From contig JAEEHG010000194.1 in assembly GCA_016280695.1 (NCBI GenBank), positions 1-19,199 of the forward strand: a stretch of 19,199 nt of DNA, given 5' to 3'. The DNA comes from Solobacterium sp. (GTDB taxonomy: Bacteria > Bacillota_I > Bacilli_A > Erysipelotrichales > Erysipelotrichaceae). Of the stretch, positions 13,017-19,199 are shown piece by piece. Within the stretch, counting starts at the first letter, position 1, and each line of letters begins with the position of its first letter. The translations under genes were made by a program, and so were the position numbers. The notes beneath the pieces were generated by a model. That model did not search any database, had not been told where the DNA came from, and saw only the letters and a list, made by a program, of their open reading frames with translations.

Positions 13017-14816
13017 TTACGGCCGCCTGGTGTGGGCGGTACGGGACTGGATTTCCGCAATGGCTGCCTGCTGGTTCAGAATGACCGGGATGACAATCGG
13101 GTTGCGGTTGGTCCGCTGATAGAGGAACGGTTCCAGGCAGGAGCGGATGGTATTCTTCAGTTCCCCGAAGGTGGTGCGCTGCAGCATCTTTTTCTTCAGG
13201 GCATCATATACAACCAGTTCTGCTTCCTTCAGCAGGGTCTGGGAATCCTTGATGTAGACAAAGCCGCGCGAGACCAGGGACGGCCGGCAGAGAATCTTGT
13301 TGTACCGGCTGTCGATTGTGACAATCACTGCCACCATGCCGTTGTTGGCCAGGATCTGACGGTCCTTGATAACCGAGGTGGACAGGCCGCTGGCGTCGTT
13401 GCCGTCAACGTAGATGGCGTCTGTCTGGATGCGCTCGTTGGCGATGAAGCATTCCTCGTTGCGGAGCACGACGATATCACCATTGGCACAGATCATATGC
13501 CGGTCTTTCGGCACGCCGGTTTCCGCAGCGGTTGCCGCATGCTGCACCAGCATTTTGTATTCCCCGTGCACCGGCATGAAGTACTGCGGCTTGATCAGGT
13601 TGAGCATGAGTTTCTGCTCCTCCACCGGCGCGTGCCCGGTCGTATGGAAGGAAGTTAGCGGGGAGTTTGTAATGACGTTGGCGCCGACCCGGGTCAGCTG
13701 GTTGACAACTGCGGAGACGGAAACACCGTTGCCCGGAATGGGGTTGCTTGAAAACAGCACAGTATCACCCGGAATGATCTTGATGAACCGGTGGGTGCCG
13801 TTGGCGATGCGGCTCAGCGCAGCGAGCGGTTCACCCTGGCTGCCGGTGCAGACGATGCAGATCCGGTTGGCCGGCAGGGTGTTGAGTTCGTTGCCGGAGA
13901 TGAAGCTGCTTTCCGGGATTTTGATGACACCCATGCGCTTGCCGATTTCCACAACATTTTCCATGGAGCGGCCGAAGACTGCCACTTTGCGGTTGCACTG
14001 CACGGCGGCCTCGAGAATCTGGTTGAGCCGCAGGACATTGGACGCGAACGTGGAAACAAGCAGGCGGCCCGGGGTGCGGCGCATCTGGTCAACGATCGAA
14101 GCGGCCACCCGTTTCTCTGAGATCGAGAAGCCCGGCACACCCGAATTGGTGGAGTCACTCATCAGCAGGGTGACGCCGATCTGGCCGATATAGGCCATCT
14201 TCTGATAATCGGACTGAATGCCGATCGGGGTCAGGTCAAACTTGAAATCACCGGTTTCGACAATCCGGCCGTTGGGTGTATTGATCAGGACCCCGAGAGA
14301 GTCCGGGATGGAATGCACGGTGTTGAAGAAACCGACATTGAAATGCTTTGTACGGACCCGGCTGTCACCGTCAATCTCCACGATTTTCACGGAACGGGAC
14401 AGTCTGTGCTCCTCGAGTTTTTTCTCGATCAGGGCCTTGGCAAACCGCGGCGCGTAGATCTGTTTGAGATGAATGGACTGCAGGAAGAACGGGATCCCGC
14501 CGATATGGTCTTCATGACCATGGGTAATGATCAGGGCCTTGATCTTGGCCTGGTTTTTGACCAGATATGTAAAATCCGGAATTACGTAATCCACACCCAT
14601 GAGCTCGTCTTCGGGGAACAGGACACCGCAGTCGATAATGATAATTTCGTCATCATGTTCGATGCAGTACATATTCTTGCCGACTTCACCCAGTCCGCCG
14701 AGCGCATAGACTAAAGTATCAGTCCGCCGGTTGATTGAATTTCTCTCAAAATCCGGTTCAGGCACTCCCGAATAACGGACGGTGCGGCCGCTTCCTGCGG
14801 CTTTGTTTTCTGTCAT
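13017..14816 (-). CDS. rnj: Ribonuclease J
   Basis: A 599-residue metallo-beta-lactamase/beta-CASP nuclease with 5'-3' exonuclease and endonuclease activity in mRNA decay and rRNA processing. The catalytic motif is H99-G-H101-E-D103-H104 in 'ITHGHEDHIGG'. Other signatures are 'ALGGLGEVGKNMY', 'DCGVLFPEDELMGVDYVIPD', 'VETGDFKFDLTP', the beta-CASP 'TGSQGEPLAALSRIA' and 'HTTGHAPVEEQKLM...VHGEYK'. It carries about 33 residues before the usual N-terminal beta strand ('TLVYALGG'), so it is longer than B. subtilis RNase J1. An AGCGAGG ribosome site sits about 10 bases before the ATG. It lies downstream of def on the same strand but also has its own extended -10 promoter. Confidence 0.96.
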   Translation of the reverse strand: MTENKAAGSGRTVRYSGVPEPDFERNSINRRTDTLVYALGGLGEVGKNMYCIEHDDEIIIIDCGVLFPEDELMGVDYVIPDFTYLVKNQAKIKALIITHGHEDHIGGIPFFLQSIHLKQIYAPRFAKALIEKKLEEHRLSRSVKIVEIDGDSRVRTKHFNVGFFNTVHSIPDSLGVLINTPNGRIVETGDFKFDLTPIGIQSDYQKMAYIGQIGVTLLMSDSTNSGVPGFSISEKRVAASIVDQMRRTPGRLLVSTFASNVLRLNQILEAAVQCNRKVAVFGRSMENVVEIGKRMGVIKIPESSFISGNELNTLPANRICIVCTGSQGEPLAALSRIANGTHRFIKIIPGDTVLFSSNPIPGNGVSVSAVVNQLTRVGANVITNSPLTSFHTTGHAPVEEQKLMLNLIKPQYFMPVHGEYKMLVQHAATAAETGVPKDRHMICANGDIVVLRNEECFIANERIQTDAIYVDGNDASGLSTSVIKDRQILANNGMVAVIVTIDSRYNKILCRPSLVSRGFVYIKDSQTLLKEAELVVYDALKKKMLQRTTFGELKNTIRSCLEPFLYQRTNRNPIVIPVILNQQAAIAEIQSRTAHTRRP

Positions 14817-14891
14817 AGATTATAAACCTCGCTGTTGATGCTCGCTGAAATTGATAAAAGAATAAAAGTAAAAGCAATTAATGTCGTATTG

Positions 14892-14900
14892 ATTATAGCA
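14892..14900 (-). promoter_or_regulatory. Extended -10 promoter for RNase J gene
   Basis: The minus-strand reading is TGCTATAAT, a TG-n extension with a perfect TATAAT, in the 110-base gap between def and the RNase J gene. It would give a leader of roughly 65-70 bases. A partial -35, TTTTAC, can be placed 16 bases upstream. Confidence 0.6.
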
Positions 14901-14926
14901 TGAATCAGACACGGTAAAAAGAATTG

Positions 14927-15493
14927 TCAGATAACAACCGCATCGGCGACCTTCGGGAACGGGTTGCCGGCGTTGATGTGATCGTAGAACAGGGTGCCGC
15001 TGAAATGATCCAGCTCATGCTGGAGCACAATGGCCAGATAGCCGCGGGCGCGGATGGTGATCTTCTGATCAGTCAGCAGATCATAGCCCTGGACAGTCAC
15101 CCTGGCGCTGCGGACCACGTAGCCCTCGTGTTCCTCAGCCACGGAAAGGCAGCCTTCACCGCTTTCCAGATAGGCTTTCTGCACGGAAGAGGACACAATC
15201 CGCGGATTGGCCAGCATATACTCATAGACAACTTCATTCTCGTTCTTGTCGAGTTCTTTCACGATGACAGCGGTCAGCTGCTTCGGAACACCAAGCTGGA
15301 TCGCGCTGATGCCCACAGCCGGCCGCAGGTTCTTCTTTTCGGCCAGTTCGGGGTCGGTGGATTCCTTGACGTATGTATACATTTCGGTCAGCAGCTGTTT
15401 ATCTTCTTCCGTCAGCGGCAGGCTGACCGGCTTGGATTTCATCCGGATTCTCGGGTCTGTATCTTTGATGATCGTATCATTATTAATAAGCAT
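14927..15493 (-). CDS. def: Peptide deformylase (class 2)
   Basis: A 188-residue metalloenzyme that removes the N-formyl group from nascent proteins. Motif 1 is 'AVGISAIQLG' (59-68), where the usual first Gly is Ala59. Motif 2 is 'EGCLS' with metal ligand Cys115. Motif 3 is H159-E160-L-D-H163 ('QHELDH'). The long insertions before and between motifs and the length near 185 match the Gram-positive class 2 type. The start at 15493 has GAGGT about 9 bases upstream. A strong promoter (TTGACA, 16 bases, TAGAAT) lies just before it. The RNase J gene follows on the same strand after 110 bases. Confidence 0.95.
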   Translation of the reverse strand: MLINNDTIIKDTDPRIRMKSKPVSLPLTEEDKQLLTEMYTYVKESTDPELAEKKNLRPAVGISAIQLGVPKQLTAVIVKELDKNENEVVYEYMLANPRIVSSSVQKAYLESGEGCLSVAEEHEGYVVRSARVTVQGYDLLTDQKITIRARGYLAIVLQHELDHFSGTLFYDHINAGNPFPKVADAVVI

Positions 15494-15513
15494 CTTTTTT
15501 TACCTCGTCTGTA

Positions 15514-15541
15514 ATTCTAGCAGAATTGTGTACCTTGTCAA
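15514..15541 (-). promoter_or_regulatory. def: Strong promoter for def
   Basis: Read on the minus strand: TTGACA (15541-15536), 16 bases, TAGAAT (15519-15514), preceded by TGC to give an extended -10. It has the best combined -35/-10 in the window apart from hsp20. It is divergent from the ftsW promoter 60-70 bases away. Confidence 0.75.
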
Positions 15542-15558
15542 AACTTAACCCGTGCATG

Positions 15559-15568
15559 CTTACGTAAG
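15559..15568. promoter_or_regulatory. Perfect 10-base palindrome between def and ftsW promoters
   Basis: CTTACGTAAG is a perfect palindrome where the ftsW -35 region should be. A second palindrome, ATACGTAT, sits at 15590-15597 immediately before the ftsW ATG; the two share a TACGTA core. They could be binding sites for a regulator of ftsW or def. The evidence is symmetry alone. Confidence 0.25.
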
Positions 15569-15578
15569 TCAGCGGGTA

Positions 15579-15587
15579 TGTTACAAT
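15579..15587 (+). promoter_or_regulatory. ftsW: Extended -10 promoter for ftsW operon
   Basis: TGTTACAAT is a TG-n extension with TACAAT (five of six). The hexamer ends 10 bases before the ATG at 15598, so transcription probably starts only a few bases ahead of the start codon. Confidence 0.5.
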
Positions 15588-15597
15588 CAATACGTAT

Positions 15598-16821
15598 ATG
15601 ACGGCCATGGACAATACGCAGAAGTCTGCCTCGGGCAGACGCCGGTTTTTTCTCAGCCTGCCGCCGGAACACGATGTTCTGATCAACCGCAGCATCTGGT
15701 TTCTGGCGCTTTTCGGCCTGCTTATGATCGCCAGTGCCTCCATGGGCATCGCGGACGGGCGGACCTGGTATCTGCTGTTTACCGTTGCCAAGCAGGTGGT
15801 CTTCCTGACCGGCGGGGTTATCGCCATGAACTGGCTGGCCGGGCATTTCAATATCCGTTATCTGCAGAGTGAAAACTTCCCGCTGCTGGCCATCGTGATG
15901 GGCATCCTGCTTTTGGCGTGCCTGCTGTTCCGCGAGGTCGGCGGGGCCAGGGCGTGGATCCGGGTGCCGATTTCCAGCGTGGACATTTCCATCCAGCCGT
16001 CGGAATTCTCCAAGATCATGATTATCCTGGTCGTGGCCGCGTACTGCGGTGATATCAGGAAACGCTTCCCGACGGACTGGGCAATGCTGCAGCGGCCGGC
16101 GATTTTCGTTGTCGGATACATGCTGATCGTGCTGGTGCTGCAGAAGGACCTGGGCTCCATGGCGGTTATGGCTGTTATCGGGTTTGTCTGCGTGGAGATC
16201 CCGTCACATCCGCAGATGCGGAAGTTCCAGCGGGTTCTGGCCATGGTTGTCGGTTCGCTGTTTACGCTGGCATTATTCATGCTGACACCGTGGGGCGAAG
16301 GCCTGATCAACCATCTGCCGCTGCAGAAGTACCAGATCAACCGGATCCTGTCCTCCATCAATCCGTTTATCGACCAGTACAATACCGGATATCAGCTGAT
16401 CAACGGCCTGGTTTCATTCGCCACCGGCGGGGTGACCGGGCTTGGCTTCGGCAACTCCGTGCGTAAGTATACCCGTTTCCCGGCAGCCAACACGGATTTC
16501 ATCCTGGCCATTGTCGTGGAAGAACTTGGCTATATCGGCTTTCTGATGATCTTCATCCCGTACTGCCTGATTGTCTGGCGGCTGCTGCAGTATGCCTGGC
16601 GGATGAAGAGCGAAAAGGGACGGATTATCCTGACCGGCACGGCCATGTATATTGTCGTGCACAGTATTTTCAATATCGGCGGGGTGACCGGGCTGATCCC
16701 GCTGACCGGCGTACCGCTGCTGATCATCTCGGCCGGCGGTTCCTCAACCCTGTCACTGATGTGCGCCATCGGCATTGCCCAGGCAGTCATCTGTCAGTTC
16801 AAACGGGGTGAAATCGAATGA
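15598..16821 (+). CDS. ftsW: SEDS-family peptidoglycan glycosyltransferase FtsW
   Basis: A 407-residue polytopic membrane protein with about ten hydrophobic segments after a basic cytoplasmic N-terminus. It polymerises lipid II glycan strands with a partner class B PBP at the septum. SEDS signatures: 'IQPSEFSK', 'LQKDLGS' with the catalytic Asp at D184, 'GYQLINGL', 'FGNS', 'NTDFILAIVVEELG' and 'GLIPLTGVPLLIISAGGSS'. FtsW is preferred over RodA because of the operon partners and the 'NIGGVTGLIPLTGVPLLIISAGGSS'-like end, but a RodA role is not excluded. No ribosome site precedes the ATG at 15598 or the alternative at 15607. The stop overlaps the rsmD start by four bases. Confidence 0.88.
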   Translation: MTAMDNTQKSASGRRRFFLSLPPEHDVLINRSIWFLALFGLLMIASASMGIADGRTWYLLFTVAKQVVFLTGGVIAMNWLAGHFNIRYLQSENFPLLAIVMGILLLACLLFREVGGARAWIRVPISSVDISIQPSEFSKIMIILVVAAYCGDIRKRFPTDWAMLQRPAIFVVGYMLIVLVLQKDLGSMAVMAVIGFVCVEIPSHPQMRKFQRVLAMVVGSLFTLALFMLTPWGEGLINHLPLQKYQINRILSSINPFIDQYNTGYQLINGLVSFATGGVTGLGFGNSVRKYTRFPAANTDFILAIVVEELGYIGFLMIFIPYCLIVWRLLQYAWRMKSEKGRIILTGTAMYIVVHSIFNIGGVTGLIPLTGVPLLIISAGGSSTLSLMCAIGIAQAVICQFKRGEIE

Positions 16822-17375
16822 GGATTGTTGCCGGGGAGTATTCTTCCCGTAAACTGGAAACACTGAAAGGGGAAGCTACAAGGCCGACGCTGGACAAAGT
16901 GCGTGAGGCGGTGTTTTCTTCCCTTGGCGGTTTTTTCCCCGGCGGCCGGGTGCTGGATCTGTATGCCGGCAGCGGCGCGATCGGTCTGGAGGCACTCTCC
17001 CGCGGCCTGGATGAAGCGGTTTTTGTTGACAGCAGCCGGGAAGCCGTGCGCATTGTCCGGAACAATATCGCCTCATTAAAAGCCGGGGCACGCAGCCGGG
17101 TGCTCTGTGTCAAGGCTGCTGCCGCGCTGGCTATCCTGCAGAAGGAAGGGCAGAAATTCGACCTGGTATACCTCGATCCGCCGTATGCCCGGCAGGAAAA
17201 TGACCGGATTTTGAAGCTGCTGGATGAATATCAGCTGCTCAATCCGGGCGCCCGTGTTGTCATTGAATCACTGAAAGAAGATCCCAGACCGGAAGATACA
17301 CCATCCATCCGGTTTCATAAAGACGCGGTATACGGGATAACCCGGATCCGCTATTACATCTGTCAGGAGGACTGA
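16818..17375 (+). CDS. rsmD: 16S rRNA (guanine966-N2)-methyltransferase
   Basis: A 185-residue Rossmann-fold methyltransferase that uses S-adenosylmethionine to modify G966 of 16S rRNA. 'RPTLDKVREAVFSSL' (22-36) is the RsmD N-terminal signature. 'VLDLYAGSGAIGLEAL' (45-60) is the SAM-binding loop. 'LDPPY' (119-123) is the amino-methyltransferase catalytic motif. Length matches the family. The ATGA overlap with ftsW and 3-base gap to coaD show one transcript. The rsmD-coaD pairing is widely conserved in Bacillota. Confidence 0.95.
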   Translation: MRIVAGEYSSRKLETLKGEATRPTLDKVREAVFSSLGGFFPGGRVLDLYAGSGAIGLEALSRGLDEAVFVDSSREAVRIVRNNIASLKAGARSRVLCVKAAAALAILQKEGQKFDLVYLDPPYARQENDRILKLLDEYQLLNPGARVVIESLKEDPRPEDTPSIRFHKDAVYGITRIRYYICQED

Positions 17376-17378
17376 AAC

Positions 17379-17873
17379 ATGAAAGCTTGTTATCCGGGAA
17401 CCTTTGATCCCATCACATCAGGACATCTCGATGTCATTGAGCGGGCCAGCCGCATGTTTGATGAACTGGTAGTCCTGATTATGCAGAATCCGCGCAAAAC
17501 CTGTGTGTTTACCGCGGAAGAACGGAAGGAACTGATTGAGCAGAGCATTGCCGCGCTGCCTTGCCATGACAAAATCACAGTCATGATTGGCTCCGGCCTG
17601 ACGGTGGACTATGCCGGCAGAATCGGCTGCAGCGCCATCATCCGCGGCATCCGTGCGGTTACGGACTATGAATATGAACTGCAGCAGGCAACCGCCAACC
17701 TGATGCTCAATGACCGTATTGAAACGCTGTTCTTCATTGCCCGTCCGGATTACTCGTTCCTGAGTTCTTCCGTGGTCAAGGAAATCGCGCTGAATGACGG
17801 CGATGTCACAAGACTGCTGCCGCTGGAGATCGTTGACCGGGTGGTCCGCCAGCTCAAGGAGAAGTACAGATGA
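17379..17873 (+). CDS. coaD: Phosphopantetheine adenylyltransferase
   Basis: A 164-residue nucleotidyltransferase that joins ATP and 4'-phosphopantetheine to give dephospho-CoA, the substrate of CoaE. Visible motifs are 'YPGTFDPITSGH' with H16 of the T/HxGH signature, 'IRGIRAVTDYEYE' and 'SFLSSSVVKE'. Length is typical. An AGGAGG ribosome site lies 8 bases before the ATG, inside the tail of rsmD. Its stop overlaps the start of the aldolase by four bases. Confidence 0.97.
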   Translation: MKACYPGTFDPITSGHLDVIERASRMFDELVVLIMQNPRKTCVFTAEERKELIEQSIAALPCHDKITVMIGSGLTVDYAGRIGCSAIIRGIRAVTDYEYELQQATANLMLNDRIETLFFIARPDYSFLSSSVVKEIALNDGDVTRLLPLEIVDRVVRQLKEKYR

Positions 17874-18775
17874 AAAAGCTTTACGGCACCGTTGTGCCGT
17901 TGATTACCCCGCTGCTGGATGATGACAGCATCGATACGGAAAGCCTGTGCCGGCTTTGCGACCACGTCATTGACGGCGGTCTGCAGTGCCTGTATCCGTG
18001 CGGTACGACCGGGGAAATGATGTACCTGAGCGTAGCCGAACGAAAACTCGTGGCGGAAACGGTTGTCCGGTATGCGGCCGGCCGGGTGCCGGTATTCGTT
18101 CAGACAGGGGCCTGGAATCTGGCTGATACCATTGAACTGTCGCGGCATGCCGTTGAAATCGGCGCTGATGGCATCGGGGTGGTAACACCGGTATTCTATA
18201 AGCTGTCGGACCAGGGCCTGATTGATTTCTACAAGGCTGTGGCTTCGTCCGTGCCGGCAGATTTCCCGGTTTATCTCTATGCCATTCCGCAGAATGCGGT
18301 GAATGATATCACCCCGGCTGTGGCTGAGGCAGTTGCGGCAGAATGTCCGAATGTCGTCGGCATCAAGTACAGCTGGCCGGACTTCACCAGACTGCAGCAG
18401 TTCATGCTGGTGCGCAATCAGACCTTCAGCGTACTGGTCGGCCCGGATCATCTGTTTGAGGCCGTCTGTGCCGTCGGCGGTGAAGGGGTGGTCTCCGGCA
18501 ATGCCATGTGCGTACCGGAACACTATGCGGCCCTGTGGCAGGCCATTCAGGCAAAGGATTTCGATCTGGCCACAAAGCTGCAGCGGCGCACCAATGTGCT
18601 CAATGCCCTGATGTGTGAGATCAACAACATCGCTGCCTACAAAGTGATTCTTAAAGACGAGGGGGTCATCCGTACATCAAAGGTCAGAAGGCCGATGGAG
18701 AACCTGACGGCAGAACAGGAAAAACAGCTGCTGGAACAGCTGCATGACCTGCGGTATCGGGAGATTATCCTCTAA
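17870..18775 (+). CDS. DHDPS/N-acetylneuraminate lyase family aldolase, substrate unknown
   Basis: A 301-residue class I aldolase of the DapA/NanA family. The Schiff-base Lys is K166 in 'VVGIKYS', the catalytic Tyr is Y137 in 'YLYAIP', and the 2-oxoacid loop is 'CGTTGE' (44-49). Residues that define true dihydrodipicolinate synthase differ. The position of the carboxylate-binding Arg five residues after the Tyr is N142. The 'TPYY' pair of the tyrosine relay reads 'TPVF' (106-109). Lysine biosynthesis is therefore doubtful, and a sugar-acid aldolase or lyase is more likely. It is coupled to coaD by an ATGA overlap, with AAGGAG as ribosome site, and is followed by a terminator. No other sialic-acid genes adjoin it. 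Confidence 0.85.
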   Translation: MKKLYGTVVPLITPLLDDDSIDTESLCRLCDHVIDGGLQCLYPCGTTGEMMYLSVAERKLVAETVVRYAAGRVPVFVQTGAWNLADTIELSRHAVEIGADGIGVVTPVFYKLSDQGLIDFYKAVASSVPADFPVYLYAIPQNAVNDITPAVAEAVAAECPNVVGIKYSWPDFTRLQQFMLVRNQTFSVLVGPDHLFEAVCAVGGEGVVSGNAMCVPEHYAALWQAIQAKDFDLATKLQRRTNVLNALMCEINNIAAYKVILKDEGVIRTSKVRRPMENLTAEQEKQLLEQLHDLRYREIIL

Positions 18776-18782
18776 TACAATC

Positions 18783-18813
18783 AAGTCCGTCCCGGGCCGG
18801 GGCGGACTTTTTA
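18783..18813 (+). terminator. Terminator after the ftsW-rsmD-coaD-aldolase operon
   Basis: AAGTCCGTCCC pairs with GGGGCGGACTT (11 base pairs with one T-G wobble) around a 5-base loop, followed by T residues. It stands between convergent genes. On the minus strand the stem is followed by TTGATTGTATT, so it may also serve the VanW gene, whose stop overlaps its edge at 18811-18813. Confidence 0.85.
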
Positions 18814-19199
18814 TCGTTTCTCATCATCCGGAATCAGCGCCGGATCAAACATGACCCGGGAATGGTTGTTCAGAATCAGCCGGGTTTCCATGATCATTCC
18901 GGAAGCCTTGTCAATCTGATCCCGGTAGACCCGGGAGATCCGGTACCATGTCTTATCTTCCTGCCGGTAATGATGGTCTTCTTCCCGCAGCCGGTATGTC
19001 CATGGCAGCTCAGCGGAACAGCGCAGTTCGCCATGGAGAACTGCGGTCTCCATTTCCATGATCAGCTGGAATGTCTGATCCGTGCCGTTGTAAAAACGAT
19101 AATCAATGTGGTTCCAGGCGACCGATGTACCGATGCCGAAGGGGACCCGGCGCTGCCGATCGGGAAACAGCGCATCACTGTGATGGTGCAGTTCCTTTA
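18811..19199 (-). CDS. VanW-family protein, C-terminal part (5' end off window)
   Basis: The minus strand is open from the right edge to a TAA at 18811-18813, giving 128 residues. An internal ATG at 19059 is not the start, because the reading frame continues upstream with family motifs. Recognisable VanW segments are 'HHHSDALFPD' then 'RRVPFGIGTSVAWNHIDYRF', 'NGTDQTFQL', 'GELRCSAELPWTYR', 'EEDHHYRQED' and 'YRISRVYRDQI'. VanW is an accessory protein of vanB-type clusters with unknown function; homologues occur widely in Bacillota without vancomycin-resistance genes. No van ligase or sensor genes are visible here. It is convergent with the aldolase. Confidence 0.82.
   Translation of the reverse strand, partial: KELHHHSDALFPDRQRRVPFGIGTSVAWNHIDYRFYNGTDQTFQLIMEMETAVLHGELRCSAELPWTYRLREEDHHYRQEDKTWYRISRVYRDQIDKASGMIMETRLILNNHSRVMFDPALIPDDEKR

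Noticed and set aside
18811..19199. Vancomycin-resistance cluster
   Set aside because: Only a VanW homologue is present. VanW-like proteins are common in Bacillota without resistance, and no ligase, dehydrogenase or two-component genes are seen.

Overview
The window looks like ordinary core chromosome of a low-to-mid GC Bacillota relative whose base composition has drifted upward (third codon positions are strongly G/C). Placement in or near the class Bacilli/Erysipelotrichia is an inference. It rests on a Bacillus-type DnaB-DnaI replication-restart pair, RNase J, a class 2 peptide deformylase, a CIRCE heat-shock operator, a mannose-family PTS protein, and PolA without proofreading residues. 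I found no tRNA, rRNA, CRISPR array, insertion sequence, integrase or phage gene. Almost every base is in a gene or a short regulatory gap, and no gene-free stretch exceeds 300 bases.

Layout. (1) 1-1990, minus: the N-terminal 663 codons of a membrane-anchored PASTA-repeat protein with no kinase domain; its 3' end lies off the left edge. (2) 2037-3176, minus: N-acetylglucosamine-6-phosphate deacetylase (nagA). It is divergent from a lone mannose-family PTS IIA protein at 3275-3679, which ends in a strong terminator. (3) 3772-4470 radC, then 4501-5565, a TroA/ZnuA-fold lipoprotein lacking the usual metal-binding histidines. (4) 5623-12353, plus: a tight cluster polA-mutM-coaE-dnaB-dnaI-MBL hydrolase with 1-, 4- or 20-base overlaps, or a one-base gap. 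It serves DNA synthesis and repair, CoA synthesis and helicase loading. (5) 12540-12962: a small heat-shock protein behind a CIRCE operator and a consensus -35 box, ending in a terminator. (6) 15493-13017, minus: def then the RNase J gene. (7) 15598-18775, plus: ftsW-rsmD-coaD-aldolase operon with coupled starts and a terminator. (8) 18811-19199, minus: the C-terminal part of a VanW-family protein, convergent with the aldolase.

The gene sets are mostly housekeeping. Cell-wall related functions recur: the PASTA protein, ftsW, VanW, and amino-sugar handling by nagA. Both coaE and coaD of CoA synthesis are present in separate operons. Nearly all recognisable promoters are of the extended -10 type (TGnTAnAAT), often very close to the start codon. 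Two genes (4501 lipoprotein, ftsW) look leaderless.

I did not find a clearly new multi-gene system. The most interesting items are the kinase-less PASTA protein, the ligand-less TroA-like lipoprotein, the aldolase with substituted active-site residues in the coaD operon, CIRCE control of a lone hsp20, and the leaderless/extended -10 promoter pattern.
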